From Candidatus Epulonipiscium sp. (lineage in GTDB: Bacteria > Bacillota_A > Clostridia > Lachnospirales > Cellulosilyticaceae): a DNA stretch of 17,676 nucleotides. A program made the position numbers and the translations under genes. A model generated the notes under the pieces. That model saw only the letters and a list, made by a program, of their open reading frames with translations. It was not told the DNA's origin and did no database searches. The stretch is from NCBI GenBank assembly GCA_012841565.1, contig DUUM01000390.1:1-17676 (forward strand). The letters run 5' to 3'. Shown here one piece after another: positions 13,656 through 17,676 of this stretch (its first letter is position 1; every line of letters starts with the position of its first letter).

Positions 13656-15374
13656 ATGAACAACACATTACATTCTAATATTTCAGACTCTGAAATATTA
13701 GACCAACTAAACATACTTAAATTAGCCATTGACCAAACGAAAGACTGGGTAGTTATTACAGATCGATCTGGCACTATTTTATATATCAACCCAGAAGTAG
13801 AAAAACTATCAGGATATACCAGCGAGGAACTATTAGGTCACAAGCCATCTGTCCTCAAATCAGAGTTAGTACCAGAAAAGGTTTATCAAAAGTTATGGGA
13901 AACAATTGTAAGGGGAGAAGTATACCAAAACATCATTACAAATCGTCATAAAGACGGTCATTTATATTATATAGCAAGTGCAATTACCCCTGTAAAAAAC
14001 ATAGATGGCAAGATTAAATATTTTATATCTACCGGCCGAGAAATAAATAATTCTAGTCATTTTAACCAGCAAATACACGATGTGATGCATTATGATGCGT
14101 TGACTGGATTATTAAATCGCAACTCATTTATAGAAGAAATTTCTCACGCAAAAAGACAATGTAACAACCTAGCAGTTGTATCAGTTACCATTAATAAACT
14201 AGGTCTAATCAATAGTAAGTATGGGTTTGTATGGGGCGATAAAGTGATTCAAGAAGTTGGGTTAAGACTTAGAGACATACTAGATAAAGACGCTATTGTC
14301 TCAAGGCCTGAAGGTAAGGTGTTTGCCATATTGTTTTTGGACTTCAAAAATGTCTCTAAAATAGTTCAGATTATAAATAAGATAGATGAAATAATTAAGG
14401 TGCCAATACAAGTAAAAGATGAACAAATTCATATAACAGTAACCTTTGGTATTTCAACTTATCCAAGTGATAAGATAGCAGAAACAGAGGTCCAGGCAGA
14501 TGCCTTATTAACAAGGTCACAACTGGCATTATCGAAAGCAAAAAAATCCAGCAGCCTAGAGAACTATGAGTTTTACACATCTGCAATGAACAAACAAGTA
14601 AGCGACCAAATCCACATGGAAGTTGAAATGTATACAGCCTTTAAAAATGATGAATTCATGTCTTATTATCAACCACTAATTAATCTTAAGACAGGGAAGA
14701 TTTGCGGATTAGAAGCATTAATGAGGCGAAAAAAATCCACAGGAGAAATAGTTCCACCAAATGAATTCATAAGTCTTTTAGAAGAGATGGGATTAATCGT
14801 AGAAGTAGGATTTAGTCTAATAGAAAAGATATGCTCCCAAATGAGAAGGTGGATAGATCAGTATGGATATAGTGTGCCAGTATCCATTAATCTGTCACCT
14901 GTACAGTTTAAAGATGAGAACTTTTCTGAAAAGATGATGCAGAGTATAAAAAAATATAAAATTTCACCTGACTTAATAACTTTTGAAATAACGGAATCTA
15001 TGTTAATTGAAGATATTGGTCGTACAATAGGCATCTTAGAGAACCTAAAGCGATATGGATTTAGCATATCTATTGATGATTTTGGAACGGGGTATTCTTC
15101 ATTAAGTTATATCCAAAAATTTAAAATCAATCGTATTAAAATTGATATGTCATTTGTTCGCCATATTACAACAAGTGAAGCAGATCAAGCAATTGTTAAA
15201 GCGATAATAATGATGGCAGAAGGTCTAAACCTAGAGACCATAGCAGAAGGTGTTGAGACCAAAGAGCAGCTTGAGATTATAAGACAACTGGGCTCCAATG
15301 TAGGCCAAGGGTATTATTGGGACAAACCATTAACGGCACAAGAAATTACAGACAAATACTTCGCAATAGGATGA
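13656..15374 (+). CDS. PAS-GGDEF(degenerate)-EAL cyclic-di-GMP phosphodiesterase
   Basis: A cytosolic sensor enzyme that probably cleaves c-di-GMP. The PAS domain spans about residues 20-135 (VVITDRSGTILYINPEVEKL, GYTSEELLGHKPSVL, a PAC-like end). The GGDEF domain (about 145-300) is inactive as a cyclase, because the signature is EGKVF at residues 219-223. The EAL domain (about 315-570) has the catalytic set: EAL at E353, VSINLSPVQF, FEITESML, SIDDFGTGYSSLSYI, IKIDMSFV, IAEGVET and GQGYYWDKPL. I chose ATG 13656 (572 residues), preceded by GAGGAG at 7 nt, over in-frame ATG 13617 with a weaker site. There is no membrane segment. No terminator separates it from the CapA-like gene 54 nt downstream, hinting at joint control of surface functions. 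Confidence 0.9.
   Translation: MNNTLHSNISDSEILDQLNILKLAIDQTKDWVVITDRSGTILYINPEVEKLSGYTSEELLGHKPSVLKSELVPEKVYQKLWETIVRGEVYQNIITNRHKDGHLYYIASAITPVKNIDGKIKYFISTGREINNSSHFNQQIHDVMHYDALTGLLNRNSFIEEISHAKRQCNNLAVVSVTINKLGLINSKYGFVWGDKVIQEVGLRLRDILDKDAIVSRPEGKVFAILFLDFKNVSKIVQIINKIDEIIKVPIQVKDEQIHITVTFGISTYPSDKIAETEVQADALLTRSQLALSKAKKSSSLENYEFYTSAMNKQVSDQIHMEVEMYTAFKNDEFMSYYQPLINLKTGKICGLEALMRRKKSTGEIVPPNEFISLLEEMGLIVEVGFSLIEKICSQMRRWIDQYGYSVPVSINLSPVQFKDENFSEKMMQSIKKYKISPDLITFEITESMLIEDIGRTIGILENLKRYGFSISIDDFGTGYSSLSYIQKFKINRIKIDMSFVRHITTSEADQAIVKAIIMMAEGLNLETIAEGVETKEQLEIIRQLGSNVGQGYYWDKPLTAQEITDKYFAIG
13674..13702. repeat. Perfect 29-bp palindrome within the start of the phosphodiesterase gene
   Basis: The arms TCTAATATTTCAGA (13674-13687) and TCTGAAATATTAGA (13689-13702) are perfect complements around one C. 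It covers codons 7-16, in a region of low sequence constraint before the PAS domain. It could be a DNA operator or, if bases near the loop stay unpaired, an mRNA hairpin just after the start codon that slows translation. Confidence 0.75.
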
Positions 15375-15428
15375 TATATTTGAATTTTTAAGATATACTA
15401 AAAGAAATAACATACATAGGGGGATATT

Positions 15429-16742
15429 ATGAACAATAAAACAACCAGATTAATATGTGTTTTTCTATTACTTATCTTATGGACAGTGCCTATATTTGGG
15501 AATCAATCACTAAAAATAACTGTTAACGGGCAAAATATAGACCTAGGAAATTGGCTAGTATCAGATAATGGAACCAGTTATATTCCAGCTATAGTCGTAT
15601 CAAATCTTTTAAATGGGGAAAAATTAGATTTAAAAACACCTACAAAAAATATTTACAATACATCATTTGTACCCTTAAAACCAGCGTTTGAGACCTTAGG
15701 TGCCTCTGTTAACTGGGACAAAGCAACGAATTCTATTATGATAACAAGCGATGAATTATCATATAACGGGCAAACGATAAAAGAATTATTACAAGAGCCT
15801 TTGCCACAAGGGCACGTAGAAATAAAAATAAGTGCTGCTGGGGATGTGGTTCTTGGGTGGGATGAAAAATTTAGTACTCAAAATCGCTTTGATAGTGTAT
15901 TGAAAGAAAAAGGATATGACTATAAATATTTCTTTAAAAACGTAAAACATATTTTTGAAACGGATGATATGACTATCGTGAACCTTGAAACACCTCTGAC
16001 CAATGCAACAAAAAAAGCAGAGAAAACATTTACATTTAAAGGAAAACCAGAGTATGCCCAAATCTTAAAAGAAGGTAGTATAGAATCAGTGAACCTTGCC
16101 AATAACCATACCTATGACTATTTAACCCAAGGAATGAAAGATACCATTGCAACTTTAAGTAAAGCAAATATTGAATACTTCGGAGATGGGAATAAGTCCA
16201 TTAAAGAAGTTAAAGGCATTAAAATTGGGAATTTAGGTTACAAGGGATGGAGTAATGCAAGCTCTGTAAAATCAGGCATAAAAAAAGATATAGAACACAT
16301 GAAAAAAACGGCTAATCTTGTTATTGTTAGTTTCCACTGGGGTGAAGAAGGGGTTAGTTATCCCAATGCTATCCAAAAGGATTTAGGTAAGTTTTGTATT
16401 GATAATGGCGCAGATTTAGTCATTGGACACCATCCTCATGTGATACAAGGAATTGAAGAGTACAAAGATAAAATGATTATTTATAGCCTTGGTAACTTTA
16501 GCTTTGGAGGGAACCGAAACCCCACAGACAAGGATACATTTATCTATCAACAAAGCTTTATCTTTAATGATCAGAAACAGCTAATTTCAACCACCTCTGG
16601 AATTATCCCTTGCAGAGTTTCATCTGTGGACTATAGAAATGACTACTGCCCAACCCCTCAACTGGGTCAAGGGGCAGATAGGATTATAAACCGTTTAAAT
16701 ACATATAGTAAAGGGTTTCAGAAACCCTACCAAGTGTACTAA
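15429..16742 (+). CDS. CapA/PgsA-family poly-gamma-glutamate-type surface protein with stalk domain
   Basis: An exported protein whose catalytic part belongs to the CapA/PgsA family of calcineurin-like metallophosphatases, members of which serve poly-gamma-glutamate capsule synthesis. Residues 1-25 form a signal peptide. Residues about 27-110 are a copper-amine-oxidase-N/stalk domain (LKITVNGQNIDLGNWLVS, FVPLKPAFETLGASVNWD, SIMIT). CapA motifs follow: AAGDVVLGWDE, VNLETPLTN, VNLANNHTYDY, VSFHWGEE, VIGHHPHVIQGIEEY and YSLGNFSFGG. No capB or capC homologue is in the window, so a capsule role is not shown. Many clostridial CapA-like proteins are of unknown substrate. The start has AGGGGGATATT before ATG. 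It probably shares an operon with the phosphodiesterase and the ABC genes. Confidence 0.88.
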   Translation: MNNKTTRLICVFLLLILWTVPIFGNQSLKITVNGQNIDLGNWLVSDNGTSYIPAIVVSNLLNGEKLDLKTPTKNIYNTSFVPLKPAFETLGASVNWDKATNSIMITSDELSYNGQTIKELLQEPLPQGHVEIKISAAGDVVLGWDEKFSTQNRFDSVLKEKGYDYKYFFKNVKHIFETDDMTIVNLETPLTNATKKAEKTFTFKGKPEYAQILKEGSIESVNLANNHTYDYLTQGMKDTIATLSKANIEYFGDGNKSIKEVKGIKIGNLGYKGWSNASSVKSGIKKDIEHMKKTANLVIVSFHWGEEGVSYPNAIQKDLGKFCIDNGADLVIGHHPHVIQGIEEYKDKMIIYSLGNFSFGGNRNPTDKDTFIYQQSFIFNDQKQLISTTSGIIPCRVSSVDYRNDYCPTPQLGQGADRIINRLNTYSKGFQKPYQVY

Positions 16743-16760
16743 ATAAAAGGAGGGGTGAAT

Positions 16761-17465
16761 TTGGAAGACTATATACTATTTAAAGAGGTATGTAAATATT
16801 ACCAAATGGGAGAACACAAAATTTCTGCTGTAGATAATGTTAGTTTTAATATTGCTAAGGGAGAATTTTGTGTCATTGTAGGCGCTAGTGGTGCCGGAAA
16901 AACCACCCTTTTAAACATACTAGGTGGAATGGATTCTAGTAGCAGTGGAACGATATTACTTGCCCAGCAGGAAATAAGCAGTTTAAATGAAAAGCAGCTA
17001 ACAGAATATCGTCGGCATGACATAGGATTTGTATTTCAGTTTTATAACTTAGTACAAAATCTAACGGCACTTGAGAATGTAGAACTTGCTTCTGAGATTT
17101 GTAAAAACCCTCAGGATGCTGCTGAAGCACTGGCTTCCGTAGGACTCTCTGAAAGAATGCTGAATTTCCCAGCTCAACTGTCAGGTGGCGAACAGCAAAG
17201 AGTCTCTATTGCAAGGGCTCTTGCAAAAAATCCAAAGATTTTATTATGTGATGAGCCAACAGGGGCTTTGGATTATAATACGGGAAAAAGTATTTTGAAA
17301 TTATTGCAAGATAGCTGCAGGCAAACGGGGAAGACGGTTATTGTCATTACCCATAATCAAGCCATTACACAAATGGCGGACCGTGTGATTCATATGAAAA
17401 ATGGAAAAATATCTAAAATGGAACAAAATCATAACCCAATTCCTGTAGAGAGGATTGAGTGGTAG
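16761..17465 (+). CDS. ABC transporter ATP-binding protein, MacB/LolD type
   Basis: The ATPase of an FtsX-type ABC exporter or membrane-protein complex (MacB/LolD/BceA branch). Motifs: Walker A GASGAGKTT, Q-loop FVFQFYNLVQNLTALENVEL, signature LSGGEQQR, Walker B ILLCDEPTGALD and switch VIVITHN. The 234-residue length is normal. Two start codons are possible. I chose TTG 16761, since AAAGGAGG lies 8 nt upstream. In-frame GTG 16755 is only 2 nt from that site and would add two residues. The FtsX-like permease follows at 1 nt, so the two form a transporter. The upstream CapA-like gene ends 18 nt before, without a terminator. The substrate is unknown, and peptide or lipoprotein handling would be typical. 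Confidence 0.93.
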   Translation: MEDYILFKEVCKYYQMGEHKISAVDNVSFNIAKGEFCVIVGASGAGKTTLLNILGGMDSSSSGTILLAQQEISSLNEKQLTEYRRHDIGFVFQFYNLVQNLTALENVELASEICKNPQDAAEALASVGLSERMLNFPAQLSGGEQQRVSIARALAKNPKILLCDEPTGALDYNTGKSILKLLQDSCRQTGKTVIVITHNQAITQMADRVIHMKNGKISKMEQNHNPIPVERIEW

Positions 17466-17466
17466 T

Positions 17467-17676
17467 ATGGGAAAAACCTATATTAAAACTATCATTCGAG
17501 AAGTTAGGCAGAGCTTTGGACGTTTTTTTGCTATATTTGCTATTGTCGCTTTGGGAGTTGGATTTCTTGCCGGGTTGCTTGTGGCAACACCCAATATGAA
17601 AAAAACAATGGATCAGTATTATGAAAAATATAATATGACAGATATTTTTATAAAATCAAATTTGGGTTTAACCAAA
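17467..17676 (+). CDS. FtsX/MacB-type ABC permease, 3' partial
   Basis: The first 70 codons of the partner permease of the preceding ATPase. They run to the window end with no stop. The protein begins MGKTYIKTIIREVRQSFGRF, typical of the FtsX-type permease N-terminus with its amphipathic helix, followed by the first membrane helix FFAIFAIVALGVGFLAGLLVA and the start of an extracytoplasmic domain. ATG 17467 follows the ATPase stop by one base. The remainder, with further helices and the extracellular loop, lies beyond the window, so the size and substrate class cannot be judged. Confidence 0.85.
   Translation, partial: MGKTYIKTIIREVRQSFGRFFAIFAIVALGVGFLAGLLVATPNMKKTMDQYYEKYNMTDIFIKSNLGLTK

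Noticed and set aside
1..17676. CRISPR arrays, tRNA or rRNA genes, insertion sequences, phage or toxin-antitoxin genes
   Set aside because: No regularly spaced repeats, cloverleaf-like sequences, transposase motifs or integrase genes were seen on either strand.

Overview
The window looks like chromosome from a low-GC, endospore-associated Firmicute, most likely a member of the Clostridia. The grounds are AT-rich codon use, strong AGGAGG-type ribosome sites, T-tailed hairpin terminators, a spore photoproduct lyase remnant, copper-amine-oxidase-type 'stalk' domains on exported proteins, and PgsA/CapA and AEC proteins of clostridial type. I see no tRNA, rRNA, CRISPR array, insertion sequence or phage gene. 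No stretch over 300 bases lacks a gene. The species cannot be named from the sequence alone.

Left part (1-5130): the 3' part of an AlgI-type membrane O-acetyltransferase and its DHHW/AlgJ-like partner form a polysaccharide O-acetylation pair that ends at a 21-bp hairpin. On the minus strand follow an AEC-family carrier that seems to lack about 45 residues internally and a cytosolic beta-sandwich (F5/8C-like) protein. Divergent from these is a lysophospholipase-like alpha/beta hydrolase with a good promoter and a 10-codon leader ORF.

Middle (5130-9660): a Cu-Zn superoxide dismutase with a tyrosine-rich N-terminus and a sigma-K-like promoter converges, at a perfect 40-bp palindromic terminator, on a TetR regulator plus GPH-type MFS transporter operon. 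The tetR promoter carries a clear palindromic operator. A membrane-anchored alpha/beta hydrolase points the other way and converges on a decayed splB gene that has lost its radical-SAM half.

Right part (9750-17676), all on the plus strand: a strong promoter drives a PII-like signalling protein that lies 2 nt upstream of a CPA2 cation/proton antiporter, followed by a minimal DEAD-box RNA helicase. Then come an exported cyclophilin fused to a stalk domain, a terminator, and a second apparent transcription unit. That unit holds a PAS-GGDEF(degenerate)-EAL c-di-GMP phosphodiesterase, a stalk-CapA metallophosphatase-like surface protein, an ABC ATPase and the start of its FtsX-like permease (cut by the window edge).

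The best candidate for a little-described system is the PII-like protein/antiporter pair, which resembles the AmtB-GlnK and SbtA-SbtB arrangements but with a cation/proton antiporter as partner. Other points of note are the degenerate splB, the possible spore-coat SOD, the internally shortened AEC carrier, and a perfect 14-bp-arm palindrome inside the start of the phosphodiesterase gene.
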